A stretch of DNA of 64,000 nt from a bacterium (GCA_004172935.1 SDZD01000033.1:903-64902); one strand, 5' to 3'. Counted from the stretch's first letter, positions 17,045 through 26,102 are shown. Notes: a model not told the origin generated them from the letters alone. A program made the numbers and translations.

Positions 17045-17716
17045 TCAACTTTTGAGGCGAGCGTAGAAGAAGCGTGCTTCGCCCATTGTGGGTGGCAGGG
17101 TGTATTCGTAGATTTCTTCGATTTCGATTTTTATCTCAAGGTCGAAGATGGGGCCGTTGGTGACGAAGGTGTGGAACTCGCCGTTTTCGCCACAGGCATC
17201 GACGCTGGGCGGTAGGTCGCTCACGAACTGGGCGTTGTAGTCGCGGCCACAAAAGGACTTGTCGAGCCAACGGGCGGCGACGCAGACGACTTTGGCCTTA
17301 AAGCCGACGCGAAGCACCTCGGCGGCGAGTTCGGTGCGAGGCTCGTTCCACAGCGGCAAAACGGGTTCGATGTTGGCACGCTGACAGACGGCCTCTTCCC
17401 AGTCGCGGTGAGCTTGTAAGTCGATGTCGCCAAAGATGGCGTGTGTGGCTCCCCGACGACGAAGAACATTGAGAGCGGCGACAAATTCGCGCTCGTAGGT
17501 TTGCCAACTGGCGGAGCGGGTGATGAGTTCGCAGCCCATTGATTCGGCTTGCTGTTGCAGCAATGCGAGAGGGACGGAGTGGGAGCGGGACTTTTCGCCG
17601 CTTTCATCCATCATAGCCAACAGAAAACGGACATCGAAACCGTTTTGGCGAGCGCGATAGACAGCGAGGGCGCAGTCTTTGCCGCCACTCCACGAACACA
17701 ACGCCAGAGAACTCAT
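17045..17716 (-). CDS. Dph6-like / DUF71 PP-loop ATPase
   Basis: 223 residues. SWSGGKDCALA at residues 8-18 is the PP-loop ATP-binding motif, and GENGEFHTFV near 178-187 is the signature of the DUF71/COG2102 family, whose eukaryotic and archaeal members are diphthine-ammonia ligases (Dph6). Bacteria lack diphthamide, so the bacterial members probably amidate or adenylate another substrate; a role in cobalamin or other small-molecule metabolism has been suggested for some. FGDIDLQAHRDWEE and WLDKSFCGRDYNAQF are other conserved stretches. It is divergent from dps. Confidence 0.85.
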   Translation of the reverse strand: MSSLALCSWSGGKDCALAVYRARQNGFDVRFLLAMMDESGEKSRSHSVPLALLQQQAESMGCELITRSASWQTYEREFVAALNVLRRRGATHAIFGDIDLQAHRDWEEAVCQRANIEPVLPLWNEPRTELAAEVLRVGFKAKVVCVAARWLDKSFCGRDYNAQFVSDLPPSVDACGENGEFHTFVTNGPIFDLEIKIEIEEIYEYTLPPTMGEARFFYARLKS

Positions 17717-17727
17717 AGCCTCAGTAT

Positions 17728-17743
17728 TCTCTTTATAAAGAGA
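17728..17743. promoter_or_regulatory. 16-bp perfect palindrome in the dps upstream region
   Basis: TCTCTTTATAAAGAGA is perfectly self-complementary and lies in the 93 bases between the divergent starts of the PP-loop gene (17716) and dps (17810). Its position suits an operator for a dimeric regulator, and Dps genes are often controlled by PerR, OxyR or Fur-type regulators. The sequence does not clearly match a known consensus, so its role is inferred from symmetry and location. Confidence 0.4.
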
Positions 17744-17809
17744 GGGATGTTCCGTAGGCTTGCGGCACGCGAGTTGCTTTCTATTGAAACGCTCAACGGA
17801 GAAATCTCA

Positions 17810-18436
17810 ATGGCTAAACATTTGAACGGAAATTCCAACGGCGTCAGCAAAACGATTCAACCCCTATTGAATCAGCGCGGCCCGATTATTCAAGAATACG
17901 GTACGTTACGCAATCTTCCCCTGGGACTTGAGGACGATGCTCGCAAACAAATGGTAGATGGCTTGAACCAGATTCTCGCCGATACCATCATGCTGGCTTC
18001 GATGTACAAAAAGCATCACTGGCAGGTTTCGGGACACACCTTCTATCAGTTGCACTTATTGTTCGACAAGCACTACGAAGAGCAGACCGCGCTCGTGGAC
18101 ACCATCGCCGAGCGCATTTCGCTACTGGGCGGCGTGACGAACGGAATGCCTGCCGCAGTGGCAAAGATCACCAAAGTCGAGAATCCACCCGATGGCGTCG
18201 AGGAAGTGCCTGTGCAGATTTCGCGTTTGCTCGAAGCGCATGAACTCATCCTGCGCGAAGCACGCGAGCTGGCCAAGACTGCCAGCGAAGTCGGCGACGA
18301 TGGCACCAACGACATGTTGATTTCCGACATCGTTCGCACCGGCGAATTCCAATCATGGTTCGTGGTGTCGCATGTCGTGCCAGAGCCACTGGTAAAGGCC
18401 GACGATGTGAACACGCCGCTTACCAAAGTCGCGTAA
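17810..18436 (+). CDS. dps: Dps family DNA-protecting ferritin
   Basis: 208 residues from ATG 17810, with GGAG 10 bases upstream. The open frame runs 87 codons upstream but overlaps the divergent gene. Dps dodecamers oxidise Fe(II) with peroxide, store Fe(III) and shield DNA. The ferroxidase ligands are visible: KKHHWQVSGHTFYQLHLLFDKHYEE gives H70, H82 and D86, and VDTIAERI gives D97 and E101. The N-terminal extension of about 40 residues has a basic and polar start, as in Dps proteins whose tail binds DNA, although it is rich in Asn. It ends in a bidirectional terminator. Confidence 0.93.
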   Translation: MAKHLNGNSNGVSKTIQPLLNQRGPIIQEYGTLRNLPLGLEDDARKQMVDGLNQILADTIMLASMYKKHHWQVSGHTFYQLHLLFDKHYEEQTALVDTIAERISLLGGVTNGMPAAVAKITKVENPPDGVEEVPVQISRLLEAHELILREARELAKTASEVGDDGTNDMLISDIVRTGEFQSWFVVSHVVPEPLVKADDVNTPLTKVA

Positions 18437-18456
18437 TCAGCTTAGAAAAGCACCCC

Positions 18457-18490
18457 AACCCGCCGCTTCATTCCGAAGCGGCGGGTTTTG
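18457..18490. terminator. bidirectional terminator between dps and the TMEM175 gene
   Basis: ACCCGCCGCTTC and GAAGCGGCGGGT form a perfect 12-bp stem with loop ATTCC, followed by TTTTG. The minus-strand TMEM175 stop lies inside it. Confidence 0.85.
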
Positions 18491-19070
18491 TGTTGCCAGT
18501 TTCGATGTGGCGCTCGATGCGGGTATCGGGGATGAGCCACAACAGAGCTACACCCACATATATGGCGCTCGAAACCCAACGATTGACGAAGGCCAAAGCG
18601 ATAGCGATGGCATAGGCCGCCACCGAAATCTTCTCTTTGAGTTCTGAACCAACGGCATTTTTTAGAGCCGAGTCTTCGCCTTGCTCACGGATGAGTAGAG
18701 AAGCAAGGATGAAGTAGGCGAAGCCACAAAAAAACAGTACCACGCCGTAGAGCGCGACGGGCAAAGCGGCGAAGTGATTCTCACCCATCCACCCCGTGAT
18801 GAATGGGATGAGCGACAGCCAGAACAGCAGATGCAAATTGGCCCATAGAATAGGGCCACGAACACGATGCACCATCTGGAACATGTGGTGGTGGTTGTTC
18901 CAGTAGATACCGATGTATATGAAGCTAAGGACGTAGGACAGGAAAACTGGCAGAAGTGGCTTCAACGAAGCGAAGTCGGTTCCGTGTGGCACCTTCAATT
19001 CCAGAACCATGATGGTGATGAGAATGGCGATGACACCGTCGGAGAAGGCTTCAAGACGAGATTTAGTCAT
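18468..19070 (-). CDS. TMEM175-family (DUF1211) potassium channel-like protein
   Basis: 200 residues. It begins TKSRLEAFSDGVIAILITIMVLEL; the R...FSDG signature in the first helix is the hallmark of TMEM175/DUF1211 channels, where the helix-1 isoleucines and leucines form the selectivity gate. Six hydrophobic segments follow (FLSYVLSFIYIGIYWNNHHHMF, LLFWLSLIPFITGWM, VALYGVVLFFCGFAYFILASLL and others). Bacterial members form tetrameric K+-permeable channels. Convergent with dps. Confidence 0.88.
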   Translation of the reverse strand: MTKSRLEAFSDGVIAILITIMVLELKVPHGTDFASLKPLLPVFLSYVLSFIYIGIYWNNHHHMFQMVHRVRGPILWANLHLLFWLSLIPFITGWMGENHFAALPVALYGVVLFFCGFAYFILASLLIREQGEDSALKNAVGSELKEKISVAAYAIAIALAFVNRWVSSAIYVGVALLWLIPDTRIERHIETGNTKPAASE

Positions 19071-19092
19071 AGAACGAACGTAATCACGTTAA

Positions 19093-19134
19093 CAAAAATG
19101 TCGCCCTCACTTACAGCAAGTGAGGGCGACATTT
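19093..19134. terminator. hairpin upstream of the TMEM175 gene
   Basis: AAAATGTCGCCCTCACTT and AAGTGAGGGCGACATTT form an 18-bp near-perfect stem. It lies between the TMEM175 start and the downstream end of the metalloprotease gene (minus strand), so it most likely terminates the latter. A run of 11-12 G residues follows at about 19155. Confidence 0.75.
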
Positions 19135-19200
19135 GCATCGGCGCAACTGGATTTGGGGGGGGGGGAGTCATGGTGCCTGATATTAGCTCAAGTCGAACTA

Positions 19201-21012
19201 TCAGGCGGGCGCAAGAATCCACTGCTGGTTGCCACCATCGTTAGCTGTGTAGAAATTGGGGGCGCTACCATTGGTGGTCAAACCGTAGCTGTCCATCGCT
19301 TTGCCATTGGCGCGGTTGGTGAAGCGATAAATGCCGCTGCCCATATATTCCATCTTCCATTCCTGATTGGTGCTGGCCGAAAGCGAATTTTGACCGATGG
19401 GAGCGCCTGTAGCCGTTGCTCCCAAGCTATCCATATACAGGTTGCCAGTGATGGATTTCAGCTTGACATAATCTCCCGAATACGAAAGCACGAAGCGCTG
19501 GTTGTTGACACCGTTGAAGGCGTACATCCCCATGTTGCTGGGCGCGGTGGTATAGCCCATGCCGTCCAATCCCAATCCTGTCGTGACGTTTTTCAGCGAG
19601 TAGGTGCCAGGAGATGGAAGCGGCAAAATGTAGACCTTGGCGATGGCTTGATAGCCCGCGCTGTCTTGAATGCGATAGTTGAAGGTATCGAGCGTCGTCA
19701 TGCCAGCAGGTGGCGTGTAGATGAGCCGGTCGCGTCCACCGGGGCCAGTCCCCACAGAGCGGGTGATGGTGCCGCCGTTGGCTGAAGTGGTTCCGAATGA
19801 TGGGATGGTGAGGGTTTGGCCGTTGCTGTCGCTATCATTGGCGAGGACATCAAAGGTGATGGCAGTGGTCGAACCGGGAATCACCGTCGAGCGGTCGGCG
19901 TTGGCGCGCGGGGGCAACGGGTAGGAACTGTAGGTGCCCATATTGTCGAGCGAAGCTGTGACGGTGTTGCGGTGGGCGATAATTTTGGCGAGTTCGGGGC
20001 TGGAGAAGCGGGCCAGCGAGTTATCCGACATGATGGTCGGGCCTTCGGGTTTGCCGCCGCCTTCGTAGTGATTAGAACCCCAGTTATGTCCCGCCTCATG
20101 GCGCCAGAATGCTTCGAGTCCAGTGGGGTTACCGGGGCCGGGACTGCTGACACCGTAGCGGTTAACACTGGCAACGGCGCCAACCCAGGCAAGTCCGGCA
20201 TAGGCGCTTGTGTCGGCTAACATCGCGAGATCGTGAGTGCTGGCGGGCAACACATTGTTCCACTGGTTTTTGATCTCGCCGAGCATGGCGTTGGTATCGC
20301 CCGACATGGCGGCATAGGGGTCGGCGGAACTGGTGGAGCGAATGATTACGCGCCCGATGCGCTGCAAGATGGCAGCATCACGCAGGTAAATAGAGTTCAC
20401 CTTGATCATGTTCCACTCGATTTGGAGCAGGGTGTCGGCGGTGTTGGAGCCGCAATCGACGTAATAGCGATTGGAGACATCGACGCCAATTTCGGCGGCA
20501 TACACCGTTGAACCAGCGCCGCTAGAAGGAACCACGGAGGATGGGTAAGCCGGAGTCCATGTGGCAGAGCCAAAGGTGGTGGGGGTGCCGCCCTGACTTT
20601 CCCAGCCAGTGCCGTCTTCGAAGATGATTTTGTACCAAACGGTGCCGTCGGATTTACGAAGTCCGGCGGCGATGGCACCAGGTCTGCCAGTCACAGTGCC
20701 TAAATAGGTGCGGGCGACATCGGTACTAACAGAGGTGAGAGTGCCTCCCGTGCCCTGCGTGAAAACCGCAAAGTTAGAACTGCGAACGGAGTGCAGTTTG
20801 AAATTGATAGTGAGTGAGGTGGCGCCACTCGTGGCCGTTTGAGTAAATGTTGCGGGAGGAACAGCCTGTGCCAGAGCATTAGTACAAGTGAGAGACGCTG
20901 CCAGAGGAAGCAGCAGACATGGCAATGCACGGGAAGAGATAAATGGGCGCATTACACCCAGAACAGCCGACCGAGAAGACAGCGAAGTCCAGAACGAGTT
21001 TTTGCTTTTCAT
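19201..21012 (-). CDS. secreted metzincin-like protease with C-terminal ricin-type lectin domain
   Basis: 603 residues with a long N-terminal signal region (cut near ALAQA, residue 50). HEAGHNWGSNH at 305-315 is the full HExxHxxGxxH zinc motif of metzincins, and the IMSD Met about 13 residues later fits the Met-turn. Residues 365-465 resemble a cadherin-like/Ig-like repeat (ITFDVLANDSD...LIYTPPAG...FNYRIQDSAG). The last 130 residues form a beta-trefoil RICIN domain with QxW-type repeats (NNQRFVLS, NQEWKM, NQQWIL). Likely an extracellular protease anchored to glycans by the lectin domain; the peptide substrate is unknown. Confidence 0.82.
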   Translation of the reverse strand: MKSKNSFWTSLSSRSAVLGVMRPFISSRALPCLLLPLAASLTCTNALAQAVPPATFTQTATSGATSLTINFKLHSVRSSNFAVFTQGTGGTLTSVSTDVARTYLGTVTGRPGAIAAGLRKSDGTVWYKIIFEDGTGWESQGGTPTTFGSATWTPAYPSSVVPSSGAGSTVYAAEIGVDVSNRYYVDCGSNTADTLLQIEWNMIKVNSIYLRDAAILQRIGRVIIRSTSSADPYAAMSGDTNAMLGEIKNQWNNVLPASTHDLAMLADTSAYAGLAWVGAVASVNRYGVSSPGPGNPTGLEAFWRHEAGHNWGSNHYEGGGKPEGPTIMSDNSLARFSSPELAKIIAHRNTVTASLDNMGTYSSYPLPPRANADRSTVIPGSTTAITFDVLANDSDSNGQTLTIPSFGTTSANGGTITRSVGTGPGGRDRLIYTPPAGMTTLDTFNYRIQDSAGYQAIAKVYILPLPSPGTYSLKNVTTGLGLDGMGYTTAPSNMGMYAFNGVNNQRFVLSYSGDYVKLKSITGNLYMDSLGATATGAPIGQNSLSASTNQEWKMEYMGSGIYRFTNRANGKAMDSYGLTTNGSAPNFYTANDGGNQQWILAPA

Positions 21013-21579
21013 TAGCGTTGATTGAATTGCTCATAGGCACAGGGATGTCACAAAGAATCATCGAGTGCCACCAATACGACTTTCTCAGCAAACGTTGATC
21101 GGGGCACTTCGCAATGGCTTTTTACGTACTGGACCGGTACCAGAATGCGAAAGCAGTTGTGCGAAGCGAGATCAAACACGCGATGCAGTGGGCATCTTGA
21201 AACTCAAAGAAGCTGAAACGACTCCTCATTCATCCTAACAGCAGTCAGCTTCTTTTAACAGCTGTTAGAGACGATAGTGATTATACCCCGAAATAATTTG
21301 ATTTAAACATGAAATCCCTCAATTTTTTTAATTTTTAATGCGGAAATACTGCTGTAATAAAGCAGCTTTTGTAGTCAGAGTTTTGTTGTCGTGACTTTTC
21401 TCCAAATTCCTATCAAGCATTGGAACAACTTTTACGGTAAGTTCATGCCCACTTTAATTCCCGATTTGCGCTGAGATACCAAGACAATATTGATTGCGTG
21501 TCAGGAAAACCGACTTAAATATTTCAACAAAGGCTGTTTCGGACCCAAATTGAACCTATTGGCCCGCAAACCGCCCCAA
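21013..21579. other. 567-base intergenic region with inverted repeats
   Basis: No ORF is supported here. It separates the divergent metalloprotease and debranching-enzyme genes, so it should hold both promoters. Two structures stand out: an 11-bp perfect inverted repeat (AAAGAAGCTGA at 21206-21216, TCAGCTTCTTT at 21245-21255, 28-base loop), and the palindrome TAACAGCTGTTA at 21256-21267, immediately after it. The following 200 bases are AT-rich. A weak open frame from a TTG at 21490 runs into the debranching enzyme but is not needed for it. Confidence 0.5.
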
Positions 21580-23538
21580 ATGCAACTATTCCAAATGACG
21601 AGTTACGACTGGGCACCCACACCTCATTTTTCGCGTGAATGGCTCATCAGCAATGGGCTGGGAGGGTTCGCTTCGGGCACTGTTGCCGGAGCAGTTGCCC
21701 GCCGCTATCACGCCTTTTTATGCGCCGCTCCCAACGGGCCTCAAGAACGCTTCGTACTGGTCACGAAGATCGAAGAAACGCTCCAAATTGGAGAAGAAAC
21801 GTTCGAGTTAGGAGCCAACTTCTGGAATAACTCTATTGCCCCACGTGGCGACGAGAACATCGAGCTTTTTTGTCTCGATCCGTTCCCACGCTGGATTTTT
21901 CGGGTCAAGACCAAAGATGGGCCGCTTCGCATTGAGAAGTTGCTGTGGATGCCCGATGAGCAGAACGCGACCATCGCGCGCTATCGGGTTTTAAGTGGGC
22001 ATTGTGCGGACATCACCTTGCGGGTGCGCCCGTTTCTGGCGCCGCGCGACTATCACTCGACTCACCACGCCAACGCAAATTTCAACACACAGGCACACAT
22101 TGAGGATGGCAGCGTCACCTTTACTCCTTACGAGTCGTTGCCTTCGATTCGGTTGGATAGTGACGGGCAATTTTGTGGGGGAAGCAACTGGTATTTTGGC
22201 TTCGACTGGCCACTGGAACGCGAACGCGGGTTGGATGCCAGCGAGGATGCCTATTCGCCCGGCGACTTCGCGCTTCAACTAACGACAGAGCCAGTTTTCT
22301 TTTCGGCGACATCGGAAAGCGAATGTCCCAAGAGCGCATCGCTGGCGGATGCTTTAGAGCGGCGCCAGAAACTTATCAAGGACGAGGATTGGCTGGACAC
22401 GGAAAACCGCCTGAAATTGGCCGCCGACCAGTTCATCGTGAAACGCACCGATGGATTACACACAGTGTTGGCGGGCTATCCGTGGTTCACCGACTGGGGT
22501 CGCGACACCATGATCGCGCTTCCCGGACTGTGTCTGGAAACCAAGCGCTTTGATGTAGCGGCTTCGATTTTGAAAGCCTTCGCGCGCTCGATGGATAAGG
22601 GCCTGATTCCCAATCGTTTTCCCGAAGGCAACGAAGTCCCCGACTACAACACAGTAGATGGGACGCTGTGGATGTTCCATGCAGCGGGCGCCTATGCGCG
22701 TGCTTCGGGCGACTATGACACCATCAAGGAATTGTATCCGCAGTTAGTGGAAAGCATCGAGTGGCATTTGGCCGGAACGCTTTTCAACATAAAGGCCGAT
22801 GACGATGATGGACTGCTGAACGCGGGTGATGCCAACACCCAACTGACATGGATGGACGCCAAAATCGGCGACACCGCTTTCACACCACGCTGGGGTAAAG
22901 CCGTCGAGATTCAGGCGTTGTGGTTCAATGCGTTGCTGGAAACGGCGCATTTTGCGCGCGAGTTCGGCGACCAAAGCACAGCGGGGATATGTACCGAGTG
23001 GTCGCGTAAAATCTCGGCGAGTTTCGCCGATCTGTTCTGGAATTCTGAGGAAGGTTGCCTATACGATTGCATCAACTCGCAGGGGCGCGACGGGACTGTA
23101 CGGCCCAACCAAGCGTTCGTGGTGTCACTTCCGCATCGCCTACTTTCCAGTTCGCAGGAAGGCAGCATTATCGCCTGTGTCGGCGCCGATTTGATGACGC
23201 CGCATGGGCTGCGTTCCCTGTCGCCGCGCGATTCGCGCTATCGCGGGCACTATGAAGGCGACCAGTGGGCGCGCGATTCGGCTTATCATCAGGGAACGGT
23301 GTGGACATGGCCAATTGGGGCTTTTCTGGAGGGCTATTTGAAGGTGAATACCTCTTGCACCGAAGCGAAGACTCAGGTGCGCGCGTGGTTGCAACCTTTG
23401 GTGGCCCATCTCGATGAGGCGGGGTTGGGTTCGATTTCGGAGATTTTCGATGGCGATGCGCCCAACACGCCGCGCGGCTGTTTTGCGCAGGCATGGAGCG
23501 TTTCGGAAGTGCTGCGCTTATGGCGATTGAGCGCGTGA
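21580..23538 (+). CDS. glycogen-debranching enzyme, amylo-alpha-1,6-glucosidase type (GH133-like)
   Basis: 652 residues from ATG 21580 (ATG 21595 is an alternative; no strong ribosome site for either). The N-terminal domain carries REWLISNGLGGFASGTVAGAVARRYHAFL, typical of archaeal/bacterial GDE proteins. The C-terminal (alpha/alpha)6-barrel has YPWFTDWGRDTMIALPGL and GNEVPDYNTVDGTLWMFHA, with the acidic residues of DWGRD and near NAGDANTQLTWMDAK as likely catalytic groups. It should hydrolyse alpha-1,6 branch linkages of glycogen or related glucans in the cytosol. No glgA/B/C neighbours are in the window. Confidence 0.9.
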   Translation: MQLFQMTSYDWAPTPHFSREWLISNGLGGFASGTVAGAVARRYHAFLCAAPNGPQERFVLVTKIEETLQIGEETFELGANFWNNSIAPRGDENIELFCLDPFPRWIFRVKTKDGPLRIEKLLWMPDEQNATIARYRVLSGHCADITLRVRPFLAPRDYHSTHHANANFNTQAHIEDGSVTFTPYESLPSIRLDSDGQFCGGSNWYFGFDWPLERERGLDASEDAYSPGDFALQLTTEPVFFSATSESECPKSASLADALERRQKLIKDEDWLDTENRLKLAADQFIVKRTDGLHTVLAGYPWFTDWGRDTMIALPGLCLETKRFDVAASILKAFARSMDKGLIPNRFPEGNEVPDYNTVDGTLWMFHAAGAYARASGDYDTIKELYPQLVESIEWHLAGTLFNIKADDDDGLLNAGDANTQLTWMDAKIGDTAFTPRWGKAVEIQALWFNALLETAHFAREFGDQSTAGICTEWSRKISASFADLFWNSEEGCLYDCINSQGRDGTVRPNQAFVVSLPHRLLSSSQEGSIIACVGADLMTPHGLRSLSPRDSRYRGHYEGDQWARDSAYHQGTVWTWPIGAFLEGYLKVNTSCTEAKTQVRAWLQPLVAHLDEAGLGSISEIFDGDAPNTPRGCFAQAWSVSEVLRLWRLSA

Positions 23539-23594
23539 AGAAGCTTTGATTTTCAATGAACAACCCCATAATGATGTCTGTCAAAATCCCTGTG

Positions 23595-24776
23595 ATGAAA
23601 CGAATTCTCTTGCTTGGAATTTTGGTATTCGCCCCGCTTACGGCGCAGGCCAATGACTCGTCGTTTGAGGGAGTAGGCGGCTCGTGGCGCCCGACGCGCG
23701 GTGAGAACACGGCCATTCGCATGGTGCGCGAGACGGTTGTTCTCACCGCCAACGCCAACGATTTTTCGACTCAGGCAGATTTCGTATTCAGCAACGAAAC
23801 ATCGAAAGCTCAAAGCGTCTCGATGGGTTTCCCTGAAGGCAACTTTGGCGATGTCGCGGAGGGCGGAGTTGGTTTCAAGGGATTCGTAACGACCGTCGAT
23901 GGTCAGCGCACGGATGTTAAGCGCACTCATCTCAAAGAGATGGATGCTTCGGGGTTCGATGTCTATTGGATAAAAACGGTCTCATTCGCGCCGCGCCAGA
24001 CAAGGAAAGTGCGTGTGCAATTCCGTTCGCCCTATGGCAGCACTACAAGTTGGGGAATGACTAAGGCGCTTTCGTATTCATTTACAGGGGCGAACTGGCG
24101 CGGCAACGTCGCGGAGTCGGTGTTAGAAGTGCGCGTGCCACAAACCGGATTATGGCGCGGGGTTGGACTTGGCAGTAAGTCGAGCATCTTGCCGTTCACA
24201 ACAAAGAGCGACAAAAACGGGGCGACTTTCAGGCGCGTGTGGAAGAATTGGAACGCTCAAGAAACGGTGACCTTCGGATTGGAGCGGGCGCTTCCGTTCT
24301 GGCGCAAAGACACAAACGGATTAGATAGCGGCGAACTGACGATGAAGACGGTACTCGGAAGCCAAACAGTGCGAGTCGGGGACAAGCCGAATAAGTTGGA
24401 GGCTTCGCAGGGTTTCCCGACAGAGGGGTTCACCTACAACAATGTCTTCTATGTCGGAGTGAACTACCTGGAGTACAAGCTCGATAACTGGGGCGATGAG
24501 CAGGCGCCAAAAGTCAAAGTGGAGTCGAATTTCAGCCCGCTAATAGGCTTCGACCTGCGCGCCGGAAAATCGCGTTTGCAGGGCAGAGAGGGCCAATCGG
24601 TGATGCGTATCAATGGCAAGACGGTGGCCTTGGAAGCTCCGATTTTGGCCAACACGAATAGCGGAACAAAAATGTTGTTCGTCCCATTGGCACCTGTGGC
24701 GCGCGAGTTGGGATGGAAGTCGGCGTTGAAAGGTGAGCGCCTGTTCACGCTTACACGTGGGACATGGCGAGGCTGA
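23595..24776 (+). CDS. secreted protein, DUF4424-like plus copper-amine-oxidase-N-like domain, copy A
   Basis: 393 residues; start at ATG 23595 (MKRILLLGILVFAPLTAQA, signal peptide cut after QAQA-like AQA) chosen over ATGs up to 13 codons upstream. The mature protein starts NDSSFEGVGG...; RMVRETVVLTANANDFSTQADFVFSN is shared almost identically with the next gene. The layout resembles DUF4424 proteins. The last 80 residues (SRLQGREGQSVMRINGKTVALEAP, FVPLAPVARELGWK) look like the stalk repeat of copper amine oxidase N-terminal domains. Function unknown; probably periplasmic or surface-exposed. It forms a tandem pair with the gene at 24898. Confidence 0.75.
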   Translation: MKRILLLGILVFAPLTAQANDSSFEGVGGSWRPTRGENTAIRMVRETVVLTANANDFSTQADFVFSNETSKAQSVSMGFPEGNFGDVAEGGVGFKGFVTTVDGQRTDVKRTHLKEMDASGFDVYWIKTVSFAPRQTRKVRVQFRSPYGSTTSWGMTKALSYSFTGANWRGNVAESVLEVRVPQTGLWRGVGLGSKSSILPFTTKSDKNGATFRRVWKNWNAQETVTFGLERALPFWRKDTNGLDSGELTMKTVLGSQTVRVGDKPNKLEASQGFPTEGFTYNNVFYVGVNYLEYKLDNWGDEQAPKVKVESNFSPLIGFDLRAGKSRLQGREGQSVMRINGKTVALEAPILANTNSGTKMLFVPLAPVARELGWKSALKGERLFTLTRGTWRG

Positions 24777-24897
24777 ATCTCACATCTAAATAACAGGGAA
24801 CATTTATCAGGGAAGGCTTGGTCAAGCTACCAGCAATGCAGCCGATTCTTTGCGTGTCAGCACCGAGAATCGGAGATGGATTTGCTTAAAGGTAACT

Positions 24898-26085
24898 ATG
24901 ATGAAGCCGATTCTCGTATTTGGAATTCTGGCGATTGCGCCGCTTGCGGCGCACGCCAACGATTCGTCATTTGACGGTATGGGCGGTTCGCCGCACCCAA
25001 CGCGCGGCGAGAATAGCGCGATTCGCATGGTGCGTGAGACGGTTGTGCTCACGGCCAATGCCGACGATTTTTCGACTCAAGCCGATTTCGTATTCAGCAA
25101 CGAAACATCGAAAGCCCAGAACGTTTCGATGGGCTTCCCTGAAGTCAATACAGGCGAAGACGATGAGACAGCCGCAGCAAAGAAAACTCCATTCATTGGG
25201 TTTGCGACATTCGTGGATGGGCGTCAGGTAACGGCCAAACGCACGACGCTGGATAAGTTGGACGCCAGCGGTTTCAATACCTACTGGGTGAAGACAGTGC
25301 CGTTTGCGCCGCGCCAAACGCGAAAGATACGAGTACAATTCCGCTCGCGCTATGGAGGCACGACAGAATGGGGAATGCATCGGGCACTATCCTACTCATT
25401 CACGGGCGGCAACTGGCGCGGCAATGTCGCAGAGTCGGTGCTGGAAGTGCGTGTGCCGCAAAACGGACTATGGCGAGTGGCGAGCTACGACAGCAACAGA
25501 AACGTGTTGCCACTCTCGCTTTCGAATGCCAAAACCGGAGCGACTTTCAGGCACGTGTGGAAGAATTGGCAAGCCCAGGAAACGGTGTTCATTGGGCTAG
25601 AGCGGGCAACTCCATTCTGGCGCAAGGACATGAATCTGCATGTCGATAACCCAATGGTGCTGAAAACTGTGGCAGCGACACAGACGGTACGTATTGGCGC
25701 CAAACCTTCTGGTTTGGAATCATCGCAGGGACTCCCGACAGAAGCCTTCACCTACAACAATACCTTTTATGTCGGAGTGAGTTATCTGGTCGATAAGTTG
25801 AATATGTGGGACGCCAATGTGGATATAAAATCCGATAAGGCCGGAGCCGGTGGTTTCGATTTAAGCACGAAAACGACACGAGTCCAAGGACGTATAGGCG
25901 AATCGACTTTGCGCATCAATGGCAAATCGGTGGCGGCAGGTGGCCCGATTCTGGGCCTCAAGAACCCCAGTTACGGCTCGGTGACTTATGTTCCGCTGGC
26001 ACCACTCAGCAAAGCATTGGGATGGAAGTTAACGCTGAAAGGCGAACGCTTGTTTGCTCTGGATCGCGGCACTTGGAAGGGGTGA
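24898..26085 (+). CDS. secreted protein, DUF4424-like plus copper-amine-oxidase-N-like domain, copy B
   Basis: 395 residues; ATG 24898 is preceded by AAAGG at the right spacing (ATG 24901 also possible). Signal peptide MMKPILVFGILAIAPLAAHA, then NDSSFDGMGGS. It aligns with copy A over its whole length, at roughly 60-70% identity by eye, and shares the same C-terminal stalk-like domain (TRVQGRIGESTLRINGKSV, YVPLAPLSKALGWK). The best conserved parts are residues 40-80 and the repeated motif GANWRGNVAESVLEVRVP in A versus GGNWRGNVAESVLEVRVP in B. The 120-base spacer has no terminator, so the pair may be cotranscribed. Confidence 0.75.
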   Translation: MMKPILVFGILAIAPLAAHANDSSFDGMGGSPHPTRGENSAIRMVRETVVLTANADDFSTQADFVFSNETSKAQNVSMGFPEVNTGEDDETAAAKKTPFIGFATFVDGRQVTAKRTTLDKLDASGFNTYWVKTVPFAPRQTRKIRVQFRSRYGGTTEWGMHRALSYSFTGGNWRGNVAESVLEVRVPQNGLWRVASYDSNRNVLPLSLSNAKTGATFRHVWKNWQAQETVFIGLERATPFWRKDMNLHVDNPMVLKTVAATQTVRIGAKPSGLESSQGLPTEAFTYNNTFYVGVSYLVDKLNMWDANVDIKSDKAGAGGFDLSTKTTRVQGRIGESTLRINGKSVAAGGPILGLKNPSYGSVTYVPLAPLSKALGWKLTLKGERLFALDRGTWKG

Positions 26086-26102
26086 CGTTGTAAACCTCGG
26101 TT

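Noticed and set aside
19154..19167. Poly-G run of 11-12 bases as a phase-variation site
   Set aside because: It lies in a spacer after a gene end, 30 bases from the stop of the metalloprotease gene, so it is not placed to shift a reading frame or a promoter. Could also be a sequencing artefact.
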